Shown here piece after piece: positions 25,601 through 35,062 of a stretch of 64,000 nt of DNA (positions are counted from its first letter, which is position 1; the number at the start of each line of letters is the position of its first letter). Both the position numbers and the translations under genes were made by a program. This DNA comes from Antennarius striatus. Its lineage: Eukaryota; Chordata; Actinopteri; Lophiiformes; Antennariidae. The notes under the pieces are model-generated. The model saw only the letters and a list, made by a program, of their open reading frames with translations. It made no database searches and had not been told where the DNA came from. The stretch covers positions 6,689,001 to 6,753,000 of the forward strand of contig NC_090797.1 of the NCBI RefSeq assembly GCF_040054535.1. Direction: 5' to 3'.

Positions 25601-27277
25601 CTTAATCCTTCACTTTACCCGTTCAGCGTCAGCAGTAGAGGGTAATGAGCCTTCACGAGAAGACGACTAACAACTCTTTTCAGTAATGTTTGTGCTGCTG
25701 AATGGATATGAAGACACAGCACAAATGACAGAAACAGCCACTGATGCTATGAAGACATGATATCAAAGTGTTGCTCAAAAAAAGAAGACACTGGTTGTCT
25801 TTAATAAAAATAAGCTTTGGAATATGGAAAAGACACTTTCATGAAAACTACTATTGTTGATTCTTGAATAGGTTTTTATCTGCTTGTCAGAGGTCATTTG
25901 CTCTTTATTGCTTTATTGCTCTGCTGTTAAAGGACAGACTTCCTGCCGGTAAATTGAACGGACACCTGAAAAACAATCCAATCTAAAAATAATTACCACA
26001 CGCCTGAAGCTCACCATATTCCATCATTTGCAACAAATACTGTTAAATATCATTTAAAGGGTCGTCAGTTTGACCTCCGTGTTTTCATATAACATGGACT
26101 TCAACTCTGAACTTCTCACTCACATTTCTTCTGGTTTAACATTTATTGTATGAATAATCTGTTGCTCCATAAAAACATGTTTCCAGTTGTTTAGAGTTAT
26201 ATTCACTAATCCCAAGGGGCTTGCTTAAACATGCTCCTATCCACCATTAAGTATTTCTTGTGATGTGAAAAAATACAGAACAAGAAATTTATGTTGAGAT
26301 GACAACAAAACTCCTTATGAAACTTCTACAGCTATCAAATAGACTGAGTCATCAGGGAGGGATCGCTTTACAACACAAATGCAGTAACACACATACAAAT
26401 ATACAATTCACAAAGTCCTAAAAGGACAGCAGATTGACATTTTGCGGATAGACTGTGGATCTAAAGAGAGTTTGTACTGCAGCTAAGGCCGAAGAGGTCT
26501 GGAATATTCATGACCCCTCGGAGAGAAACAAAAAGGTTAGCATGAAAGAGAAGACAACGCAAGAGCCAATCACACTGCAGCAAGAACACTGTCGCGCAAT
26601 AAAAGCACACCTACAGTATGTATTACACAACTACGCACTGATGAGACACCCACAAGTAAACCCTGCACTGACTCATACCATTATAGCATTCCCATCAACA
26701 GTGAGAAAGATCACTGGGAACAGCGGAGTTCATCATCACTGCTCAGCTATTGCAGTATGGGAAGAGTCAGTCCTACAGGGACTTGTGATGACAAACACAA
26801 CAACAGAAACTGACCCATGTCTCACAAAACCTTCAGAGGAGAGGTGAACGAGGCTACACTTCAGCCATCAGGCCAAAATCAACTCTAGTTTTCTTGACTG
26901 AACTGGTAAAAGAGCTTCACATAACAGCCTGAGTATAATCAGTTTCCAGATTGTGAATTCTCATGATAATCCTCTCATTCTTTGGGGCCCCTTCTATGTA
27001 ATTTGTTCTATCAGCAGCTTTGCAGTATTCTTACCCTGTGCCTGACAATGTGAACTACGCCCCTCACAATGTGCAGGACTGTTATTTGCATCAAAGTGTG
27101 ACTTTAGTGCAAAAATACACATTGGGCATCCAAAAGCATGACATTCAGAAATTTAAAACAGAACAACAAAATTATTAAAAGTGGTAATTTATGTATATCA
27201 TGTGGAGATAAAGAAATAGGAAGTGGGTGGTGAATGAAGCCAAAGAGAATTTGAAAAATGGAATGAGAGTGACTTTG

Positions 27278-27343
<66 letters not shown>

Positions 27344-29031
27344 TATAACAGGATCTCTATCTATCTGGTAGTGGGCCAATGAGCCTTTCAATAATCTAAA
27401 GTCATCTGTCATGCAGAAAAATAAACACCTTGTCATCTTGCCATCCACATGAGCCACCTGAGTTTAATCCCCTGTGAAATGCTTCAATACACACATTCAT
27501 CAGGGAAATCCATACTCATTGTAGCAACAAAAACAAGTCATATGCTGTGATTTGTCCATATCCTAAAACTGTACCATAAGGTCCCCAAAACCAGTTTGTC
27601 ATTCATGCCTCGTCAAACTTGTTTCTGGCCTTGGGAGGGACAGCCATTACAGATGTATGAGTCAATGGATTGTAAATATGTGGTGCTACCTCATCCAGGC
27701 TGGCTCTTCTCGGTCACAGGCGGGCAGTACAGACATGTGTCCTTGGCAACGTCAATATGGAGGCTGAAGGGACATGTTGACATCCACAACATTGCCTGTT
27801 GCTCTGTAAGCACACCTTTATTGTGTAGGAACAACGTCACTCGTACTCCATACACTCCATGCTGATGCTAATGACGCAGCATCAGACAGCATTGGAACAT
27901 CAGGTGATGCTGGTTTGGCACTCTTTACTGTCACAGTGACATCACAGCAGACCAGACCAGGATTGGCTGACGGTCAGACAGGTCAGAGTCCTCCGCTTTG
28001 TGCCCAACCAATCGGATCGGGACACAGACGATCAGATGAGGAGCCCAAAGACAAATGACGTCACAGCTCTTTAAGCAATTTCCTGTAGTTCTTGATGCTA
28101 ATGCTGCTGAGGGCAGGCATGGTCTACTGAGCAAACGCTGCAAACTTTATGTGAAGGACAAAGACGGACATGCAGCTGTGTTACAGACAAAGGCAATAGT
28201 GATAGTAGTGTCATACACGGGTAATAAAAACAAAGCATTCTTAATCGCAATTAATTTGATCCTGAAATAATTAAATAATCATCAGTGAGCATTCATTCCT
28301 TCATGTGAGCACAAACGTGCTCATGTGCATCCTGCTGAGCTCAAGTCATCCTTGACTTGCATTATAAATGTGATAGCTGTCATTTCTTGAACTCTATGTT
28401 CAGTTACAAGGAAACTGCAATCGTGATTTTTTTTTTATTAAAGTATATTGAACTTGGACGCGTATCCTCGCCACGTTACTACATGGGAGGAAAACATAGT
28501 TAAACATCTCCCCCTGAAACAAAGCAAGGAAGCAGTCGAATGAAAGTCCCTTGAGGGCAGCGGAAAGTACACACTAAGTGTATGTGGGTCGACTTGGATT
28601 CTGTCTCCACATTAATCACAATCATGCTACATTAATGTCTACCTGACTGCCAATTCTATGATCTGTGTTTCTTCTCTACTGGTAACTAGGTGTAATTCTA
28701 TTTACACAGGAAAACTGAGATTGTATATATTTAACAATCTGACTCAAGCACCCGACCGGTTCAACCTGCTTATTGGAGCGCTGAGGGATTAGCTCGTCAC
28801 TAGCTATTTAGCAAGTTAGCTGCCGAGCCACGTCTCAGGACAGCGGGGGTTCCGCCAAATGTCAGGCTGACAGCTAACAAGGATAAGGTTATAGGTAGAG
28901 CAACATTTTGATGATAGCTTTCGTCTATCTACGATTCAATCCCCTTGTCGTCATTTTCCGTCCGTCTACTAAGCGCCCACCACTGACCTAGAGAGATGCT
29001 TCAGGATCTGCTTCTTGATGAGCCCAGCCAT
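7413..29031 (-). CDS. bltp3b: BLTP3B (UHRF1BP1L, SHIP164) bridge-like lipid transfer protein
   Basis: This is a VPS13-like chorein-domain protein that forms a hydrophobic groove moving lipids between membranes; the human protein acts on endosomes and endosome-to-Golgi traffic. Coding exons: 28988-29031, 23309-23471, 22065-22103, 20270-20361, 19533-19722, 19311-19451, 18605-18772, 18233-18410, 18063-18146, 17794-17955, 17238-17356, 16988-17129, 16694-16887, 15847-16593, 14770-15458, 14148-14231, 13472-13620, 12984-13141, 12746-12896, 8610-8869, 8050-8155, 7749-7903, 7413-7541. All introns are GT-AG with matching phases; total 1447 aa (human about 1464). The N-terminus [20 protein letters not shown] is the chorein motif (about residues 1-100), and residues 1406-1447 form a coiled coil. 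A further candidate exon lies at 17536-17679. The paralogue BLTP3A is less likely, given IKBIP and CKAP4 nearby. Confidence 0.93.
8222..8272. repeat. (GT)n microsatellite
   Basis: About 51 bp of uninterrupted GT/TG lies in the BLTP3B intron between the exons at 8610-8869 and 8050-8155. On the sense strand it is a CA tract ending 67 nt before the downstream acceptor. Confidence 0.97.
10048..10320 (+). repeat. Purine-rich low-complexity tract
   Basis: Roughly 270 bp is dominated by A and G on the plus strand, with repeated GGAGG, GAAGA and GGAAAGG words and a G run at 10198-10208. There are few pyrimidine interruptions. On the sense strand of BLTP3B it is a polypyrimidine tract deep in the intron. 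Confidence 0.75.
10604..10673. repeat. (CA)n microsatellite
   Basis: About 70 bp of AC/CA repeats has two CG interruptions near its right end. It lies in a BLTP3B intron. Open frames through it are artefacts of the repeat. Confidence 0.97.
12285..12631 (-). mobile_element. pogo/Tigger-like non-autonomous element, truncated
   Basis: Read on the minus strand from 12631 the terminus is CAGTGGTCCCTCGTGACTCA, which matches the CAGTGGTCCCTCG end typical of pogo/Tigger DNA transposons. At the other side TCATCGCGGATTTTTAGTAG followed by GTCGTCACATGG resembles the internal sequence of the same families, but no matching inverted terminus is found, so the left end is lost. There is no transposase. It lies in a BLTP3B intron, 114 bp from the exon at 12746-12896. 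Confidence 0.65.
17536..17679 (-). CDS. bltp3b: Candidate 48-codon cassette exon of BLTP3B
   Basis: Inside the intron between the exons at 17794-17955 and 17238-17356 there is a segment with a pyrimidine-rich acceptor (TTTTCTGTCCTCCAG) and a consensus donor (CCAG|GTACC). It is 144 nt, a multiple of three. Read in the phase set by the flanking exons (phase 1 in, phase 1 out) it has no stop. It would add [16 protein letters not shown]... ending CCWCLEP before the next exon. I do not recognise it in the mammalian protein. It could be an alternative exon, a fish-specific constitutive exon, or chance. Confidence 0.5.
19836..20232. mobile_element. Short inverted-repeat DNA element (MITE), copy 1
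   Basis: The left end CAGTAATACCTTCAGATAC and the inverse of the right end, CAGTAGTACCTTGAGATAC, form an almost perfect terminal inverted repeat about 397 bp apart. The interior has no coding capacity and includes TTATGCACAGGAAGAA, shared with a second copy at 35949. The termini suggest a mariner/pogo-superfamily MITE. It lies in BLTP3B intron 4, with its right end 37 bp from the donor of exon 20270-20361. Confidence 0.8.
21185..21919 (+). CDS. C1q-domain secreted protein, single exon, nested in BLTP3B intron 3
   Basis: This is an intact 244-aa secreted C1q/TNF-superfamily protein of the type expanded in fish (C1q-like/cerebellin-like). It has a signal peptide ([18 protein letters not shown], residues 1-17), a CQPDTC motif near residue 32, a coiled-coil stretch with heptad spacing (about 40-105) and a C-terminal globular C1q domain (about 110-244). 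That domain has the usual landmarks: [29 protein letters not shown], the aromatic core and the terminal FSGFLLFTL. There is no collagen region. Such proteins usually form trimers and act in immunity or cell adhesion; the specific function is unknown. The gene runs opposite to BLTP3B and has no coding intron. Candidate poly(A) signals lie at 22214 (ATTAAA) and 22748 (AATAAA), both beyond BLTP3B exon 3. Confidence 0.9.
   Translation: MDHLFLLLLLASGSLCTGNYSHLGTGTSLAVCQPDTCTLLSEVAAMREKLAAMKETQSRFEQSLGTVMQKLSEVEVNMQFYKSQSQALWKVTKAQDEQLKALKDIMSVRTSKVAFSVAFGSPVRPLNQDTPLKYQRILSNIGNGYNPATGIFTATVKGMYYFRYTMYNNNSGKPNSVLSLMKNEKLLVSTWDTEGNDTTDSASNAAVVQLEPGDSVFVQLYSGRVLYDDINHYNTFSGFLLFTL
22748..22753 (+). 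promoter_or_regulatory. Candidate poly(A) signal for the C1q gene
   Basis: AATAAA on the plus strand is 830 bp after the C1q stop. An ATTAAA variant at 22214-22219 is closer. Use of either would make the transcript antisense to BLTP3B exon 3 (22065-22103). Confidence 0.3.
23472..28987 (-). other. BLTP3B intron 1
   Basis: This 5.5-kb first intron is AT-rich and has no gene that I can support. It contains a long TG microsatellite (27280-27342) and a perfect CRE palindrome TGACGTCA at 28056-28063, about 1 kb inside the transcript. A plus-strand open frame at 26455-26847 starts at GTG and resembles nothing known. Confidence 0.6.
27280..27342. repeat. (TG)n microsatellite
   Basis: About 63 bp of uninterrupted TG/GT lies in BLTP3B intron 1. 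Confidence 0.97.
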
Positions 29032-29430
29032 GGCCGCACAAATCCGATATCGGCGCCCCCGCCGAGTGTCTCGCTAGCTGGCTAGCCTGACCGCTAGCCG
29101 TTCCCAACGAGCTCTGAACACACAGCTCAAATTCTCATGGTCGTGTCAGTCTTCATCTTGGCGTTGTTGCCGCTTTTTTCTCTCGAGAGTCGAGGGAGGG
29201 GTGGCGGAAGGACGGCATTTCGCTTCTCCGTGTGACAACCGGGGGGAGACAAAGCATATCACGTTCAGCCACTTCGTGCAAACTTTACGTCACTGATAAC
29301 ATCCAAAACGGGCTCGAGCTCCGCAATATCATACACCGAACAGAACACCTGGACAGAGCGTCACTGGACGCGTCTGGCGTCACCGCGTCTGGGCGGGGCG
29401 TCGTGTTGCGTTCACGTCATCAAGGAAACT
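29032..29430 (-). promoter_or_regulatory. BLTP3B promoter region, CpG-rich
   Basis: Sequence directly upstream of the BLTP3B ATG has many CG dinucleotides (for example GATATCGGCGCCCCCGCCGA and GGGCGGGGCGTCG), unlike the AT-rich flanks, and a CACGTCATC half-CRE near 29415. This is typical of a CpG-island promoter. The start site is not defined. Confidence 0.6.
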
Positions 29431-29439
29431 TTTCAGCGA

Positions 29440-30750
29440 TTATTTGATGAGGTACAGCCAGACATACAGTACTGTACTGCAATCCCATGAATACAAAAAC
29501 GTACATTTCATGTCAAACTGTTGTAGTTTAACAATTAAAAAACAATTAAACAATTATAATTTATATAAATTACTATATGATCATTTAGAACAGTGTTCAC
29601 ATTGTGAAAAGCTTTCCTTTTCTCAATTATTAAAGAACTGCTCTGACAATATTGACCTCTAACAGGTTTATTAATCCAAACGGGAGGGAGTTGGATGTTT
29701 AATTAAACATATTTGAACACATTGTGTTTAAAGTTTAAAAGTGATTATATTTAACAATGTATCTAATAAAGAAACAATGTTGTGGGCAAATATGTTAATA
29801 AAAGACATTTTATTCCATCAACAGATTCAGCAAATGGGAAAATTAAATCTGAGGTGTGAATCTGAGTTATTATTAAGAAATGTAAGTAGGACAAACATCA
29901 TGCAGGAAGGTGAGTAAAGGCAAAGTCCTGACATAATCAAGTTTTGATTACAGTTTTGCAGTGGCAGCAGGAATGAAAAAATACTTATGTCAAGCGATAC
30001 TTACGTTACATTGAAGTAATGTGCACTTTACCCCCTACATAAAAGTTTTTCTCTGCGTTGTAACCATGGTGATCTGCTTTGACAGCGTTCAGTTTCTCCA
30101 CTAAAAATATTGTTTTAGCGGCATCTAGCGTTTCAACCGAGGTCATACATAGGGTTGAAAAAAGCTGTCTTTATTTTATGTTATGCGTGAGAAATTTTGC
30201 ACACTTGGTTACCTTTTCACTTTCTAGGTAATAATAAAGAAGAATAACGATGGAACATGAATAAATGGACATAAGAGATAATTGTATGCATACAGTATAT
30301 TTCTGGAAAGTCCTACAGAATCATTATTATAATAATAGAGAAAATGTACACTTTTTGACACTGTCTGCATACACGTTGTGTCTTTAGTTCGTGTGTATGA
30401 GGCGTTTCTCTGTACATACATGGGATCCATTTAACTATAGCCTGCAGTGCAGAAACTCAAGCTGCCACGTATGAAAAGGAGGAGCGAACTGCAAGCAAGA
30501 AACAACCCCTCCTATAGTTCCTCCGCTCCAAAGACTTGCAGAAAGTTTGCGTGCATAGTTCAGAATGAAAGCAGCTTTTATGAAAGTGTATTATAGTGAT
30601 GACAAAGCGGGTCTATAATATATAATCTATAGGTCGATAGATTACACCACAGAGGATTATATCCGTTTGTTATCCCATGGTGGGACATCCTTTCTCCATC
30701 GAAGTGTCACAACCATGATGCTCATTTTCATTTTGAGAAAATGGAAAAAC
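29440..30750. other. Intergenic DNA between BLTP3B and CKAP4
   Basis: AT-rich sequence with short random open frames only. No gene, RNA or named repeat was recognised before the TG microsatellite at 30752. Confidence 0.5.
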
Positions 30751-30881
<131 letters not shown>

Positions 30882-31052
30882 CTAAATGTTGTCTGGTCGG
30901 ATAAATACTGTACTTATACAGAAACATCACACTTGTCTCTGCGGCGATTTGGAAAATAATATTATGGTGTGCCCTGGGATTCAAATAAAAGTGTATAATC
31001 AGTAAATATCAATCACTGTCGCATGTCCCCCCCTGTCCCGTTTGTGCCTATG

Positions 31053-31228
31053 GCTGCGTTCAGACTGACAGCCAAAATCCAACTTTTAGCCCATCCAGAC
31101 TCAAAGCGGATTGCTCTTTTATAGTCTGAACAGTCACATAAAATCCGATTCTTGCGAGATGGATCGAAACCACTCTCGGGAGGTAGCTTTTAATCGCATA
31201 AAGTCAGATGCGTCTCAGTCTGAACAGC
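31053..31228. mobile_element. Short inverted-repeat element in CKAP4 upstream region
   Basis: The left end GCTGCGTTCAGACTG is mirrored by CAGTCTGAACAGC at the right end, with AAAATCCGATT-type words inside. This layout (GCGTTCAGACTG ends with ATCCGATT interior) is a frequent non-autonomous element in fish genomes. It ends about 245 bp before the CKAP4 start codon, so it may contribute to the promoter. Confidence 0.65.
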
Positions 31229-31473
31229 TCTTGCATGTCGTTAAACTGGATCCATACAAAGCCTGGAACTGAAGCCGGGACGGCCCCCATCCGCATACCT
31301 CAGCGTGAGCAGCCCCGTGGAAAGCCACGACGCGCTCACTGATACGCTGCCGGCCCCGCTAGTGGGACTGGACGACTGGAAAGCGTCTCCATCCCATCCA
31401 CGACTGCAAAAAACACCAGCAGCACACTCACTCTCACGTCACACACCGACACACGCTAAGATCTCCAGTAACG
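31229..31473 (+). promoter_or_regulatory. CKAP4 promoter and 5' leader
   Basis: GC-rich sequence with several CG dinucleotides lies directly upstream of the CKAP4 ATG. A TCACGTCACA bZIP-like motif occurs at 31434-31443, about 30 bp before the start codon. No TATA box was identified with confidence. Confidence 0.5.
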
Positions 31474-34144
31474 ATGACCGCTAAAAACCGGCAGAAGAAC
31501 AGCTCCAGCGAGAAGAGCGCTCCATCCAGCCACGATGATGCGCCCAAGAAAAGCCAAAAGAGCAACGGAGTGAGCGGCTCCGGGCCCCAGGGGTCACGAT
31601 CAGGAAGCTGCCTCGGTCTCCTAGCGTCCGTAGTTTTTTATATTGGGTTAATAGGCGCTGTAGGGTTTGCTGCTTTTTATTTGCAGCAAGTCGTGGAGGA
31701 AATTCGGCAGACTGGCATCAGGCAAGAGGAGAGCGCACGACAGAACGCAGAGCTGGCTGCAAAAATGGAGAGCGTCGTTCAACAGGTAGGAAACAGACAC
31801 GAATCAATGAAGTTTGGTGGCTTTTGTAGGACTCTATGTAAAATCTATAGTATATTCCAAGCGCTTATGAATTGTCTTTTATCAACAATGTGTAGAATTA
31901 CCTCACCGTCAATATTATTGTCGTACTTCATGTACTTTTGGGGGGTTGGGTAAGTTTGCCCCCCCCCCCCTTACTTTGCCCATGTTTCCAGCAGTCTTTC
32001 CTTATTTCTGTTGGGATGTTCCTGGATAAAGTGAAGTAATGTGATGAGTGTGTCAAACAAATGTGAAGGTGTGAACAATTGTGTTCATTTTCTGTGGGTG
32101 TGACAGTTTAAAGGGTTGGGCTGTGAATGTTAATTAAAAGTTTGTGCAGCCATTTTATTTGAACCTTTTTGTTGTACTATTTTCCCTCTGAATAAGAAAT
32201 AGTAAGATTATTAATGAATATATTTAACATATTTTAACTTTTTTCACCAGACTCCTTTCACCCAGGCACAGATGTCTTTTTTTACATGACAGTACTATAA
32301 TAATTCTTTTTTCCATCACAGAGACAAAAAACATTAAGGAAGTGTATCTTGAGTTGGAAGTCATCATCACACTATTCTTTACATTAATAATTGAGTATTG
32401 AATTTTAAAGTGTGTGATTTGGTCCTTAAAGCTTCACTTTTTCTTTTCTGTTTTTGTCTGCATGTATTCTCATAGTTTAACAATGCAAAAAGGGGGTCAA
32501 CTTTTTATGAGATCAATACTCATTTTAGTCTTGCAGAATTTTATTTTTTTTACATACATTTTATTGTGTGCATGTGACCATCACCGGCCCTCTCTGGGAA
32601 CAAAGTTGTCAATCTTTATTAGAATTTTCTATTGTGAGCCAGAGAGGGAAGTGCTGCACTTTTCTGTGATAATGGGGAAACCATAAGCTTCACATATTAC
32701 ATCTGTTGCTGAATAAATGTTTTGCAAATACACTTTCATATGCAACTATATGCTGAATATGATCATATGTGACAGTGAAAGATATAAGTATTTCTAACGC
32801 CGCTGCACTCGGTGGTGTTTCCTCACATAAAGGATATAATATTCATCACTGTCGAATGAAAACCACAAAAATCCTATTTTTAATTTTGATGTCACATAGT
32901 GGGAGCGTTGTGTTAAAAATAACTAAAAAAAGAAAATGATGTTGATGTTTTTTTGTGTTGTACAGGTAGAGTCCCTGAAGAGTGTTGTGGATGGGCTGGA
33001 GTCATCACTGGGCATCACAAGGGTGGAGCTGGAGGGGTCCGTCAGCAGGATGAAGAGGGGCGAGGTGGAGACGAGGAGGGTGGATGAGGCCCTCCAGAAC
33101 CTGCAGAATGATCTCCTCAGGGATCTCTCAGAAGGAATCAATGAGGTGAAGGAGTCACGAGAGAAAGATTTCTCTTCTTTGGAGAAGGCTGTCGAGGACC
33201 GTCTGACTGAGGTGAGTCAGTCCATCAAGGCCAGCGTGGCGGAGTTCACCGAAACTCAAGGCGAGGCGCAAAGTCAGCTGGCTGAGCTCAAGTCCCGGCT
33301 GAGTGACCTGGAAGACCCAGTGCTGCTCAAACAGGAGCTCTCCGCCATCGTTGATACTGTGGCTGAAATCAAGATGGCCAAAGAGGCGTCTGACACCTCA
33401 TCTGAATCACTCAGGGAGCAGATTGGCACTGTGAGGGCAGAGCTCCAGACTCGTAACCAGGAAGTCGCCTCGCTGTCCCAGGAAGTTGAAACAGTGAGGT
33501 TGTTAGTGCAAGACACTGTTGGGAGACTGAAGCAGTCGCTCTCTGCAGCAGAGGCCAGCGTCCAAGCTTTGAAGGACAAAAGCATGACACTGGAACACGA
33601 TGTGACGCAGGCCGTGGACACCGTTCGCCATATGGAGCAGCAGACCAATGAAGCGGCTGCTCAGGGCAAGAAACAGTCAGATGAGCTGGAAGCCAGAGTT
33701 AAAGCATCAGAGGAGAGTGGAGATTCACTGTCGGCATTGGTGTCAGACATCAACGTCAGGGTGGAGGCACTCCGTTACAAATGCGACGCCTATGAAAGCT
33801 CGCTGGCAGCACAGGGTCAGGTTATAGAGACGGCCAAAAGCAAACTGGAGCAGGAAGTAGAGGCACTTAAAAGCAGCTCTGTTGAACTCCAGTCACATAT
33901 GGCTGAGCTGTCATCAAAAGACTGGGATCAGCAGGTGAAGGGTTTGGAGGAGAAGCTCATTGCTTTGGAGGACAAGAGCAGCAAAGAGCCAGAGCAGCTG
34001 CAGAGCTTAAGAAGTCTGATAGCCGGTTTGGAATCCAAAGCAGCCAAGCTAGAAGGCCATGATCAGGCCATTTCCTCTCTCCAGGAAGCTGTGCAGAAGA
34101 CCACGCGGACATTGGAGGACATATCCAAAGCCAGTGACAAGTAG
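31474..34144 (+). CDS. ckap4: CKAP4 (CLIMP-63), ER sheet-shaping membrane protein
   Basis: CKAP4 is a type II ER membrane protein whose lumenal coiled coil sets ER sheet width and whose cytosolic tail binds microtubules; it is also a surface receptor for DKK1. Coding exons are 31474-31785 and 32966-34144 (CAACAG|GTAGGA ... TTGTACAG|GTAGAG), joined in phase 0, giving 496 aa; the human protein is 602 aa and also has two exons. The first 45 residues are basic and Ser-rich, Cys46 sits just before the membrane segment (about 47-70), where the human protein is palmitoylated, and the rest is heptad-rich coiled coil. The stretch LQNDLLRDLSEGINEVKESR matches the conserved CKAP4 core. The tail is shorter than in human and lacks the long N-terminal low-complexity part. 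Confidence 0.93.
31786..32965 (+). other. CKAP4 intron 1
   Basis: An AT-rich 1.18-kb intron with a C run near 31961. I see no other feature in it. Confidence 0.75.
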
Positions 34145-34393
34145 GGTGTTACGATTAGCTGTGTGATGTTAGGATACCAAAACATGGACAATCTTGATTC
34201 CCATACAGAGCAAAACCTTTTTTGTTTGCAGTTCAGCTCTGCTCCACTCTCCTGGGAAACATGCACTGTGGTTTTTCTTGTATTTTTTTTTTTGTTAGTC
34301 TTGACATGCTGATGCAGTTTTTTTGACACATGGAAGCTCATCTTTGAGCAGTCAGTTGTTTACTCACAAGATGTTTTTTTTTCCCCTGACAAA

Positions 34394-34399
34394 AATAAA
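34394..34399 (+). promoter_or_regulatory. Poly(A) signal of CKAP4
   Basis: AATAAA lies 250 bp after the CKAP4 stop codon and is followed by a T/G-rich downstream element (CTCTTGTTGACC). The 3' UTR is short. Confidence 0.75.
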
Positions 34400-34419
34400 A
34401 CTCTTGTTGACCTAAACCT

Positions 34420-34990
34420 CTGTAGACTTGTTTCATTATGTAAAGCAAAAACTTTCTCTACCTGCTGTCAGTCACACGTCATGGATGACGCATGGGTTGT
34501 ATGGATGGGAATGGAAATTTGGAGATATTGATAGGTCAGATACACAAATATCCGGTCCGGTCAATTTAAAACCAACAAGGAATTCTATATAAATTTCATG
34601 TTTCTGGTGTGTTTAGGCACATTGAGCATAATTAGATGCAGAATCATTTCCAGATCTGGAAGGTCAAAAGGTATATTTGGAGTGGTGATATGTATTTGAT
34701 CAGAGAAAATCAAAGTACTGATGAAGCCAGAATCATTTTGGTGTGACGCAGCACTAACAATAAAATAACATTTGTGGAATCAGGATCGGTTCAAAAAGTG
34801 GAAAGATGAATTAATTCCATATCTGCATGCGTTAATGTGGTTGGATAGAAGCCAAAGGTGTGATCCCACTGAGAGACATGATGTCAAACCAGCTCAGGTT
34901 GGTCATTCACACCTCATGGATTAGGTTGACCAGATTTATGTTTAATGATGTCAGTTTGGTAGAAAACACTTGATTTCATCTGTAATAGAA
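34420..34990. other. Intergenic gap between convergent CKAP4 and IKBIP
   Basis: About 600 bp separates the two facing poly(A) signals. No gene or repeat was recognised. Confidence 0.6.
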
Positions 34991-34996
34991 AAATTT

Positions 34997-35002
34997 TTTA
35001 TT
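34997..35002 (-). promoter_or_regulatory. Poly(A) signal of the long-spliced IKBIP form
   Basis: AATAAA on the minus strand is only about 60 nt after the stop codon at 35063, giving a very short 3' UTR. Confidence 0.7.
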
Positions 35003-35062
35003 CAAAGCAGTAGTACAACAGAAAATCAGAAGTAATCACTGAACAAAAGAAGTCACGGCCAC

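Noticed and set aside
26455-26847. 130-codon plus-strand open frame in BLTP3B intron 1
   Set aside because: Starts at GTG and has no recognisable domain; compatible with chance in a 5.5-kb intron.
7413-29031. Assignment as BLTP3A (UHRF1BP1) instead of BLTP3B
   Set aside because: The two paralogues are similar, but the ANKS1B-type neighbour and nearby IKBIP and CKAP4 favour BLTP3B. A phylogeny would settle it.
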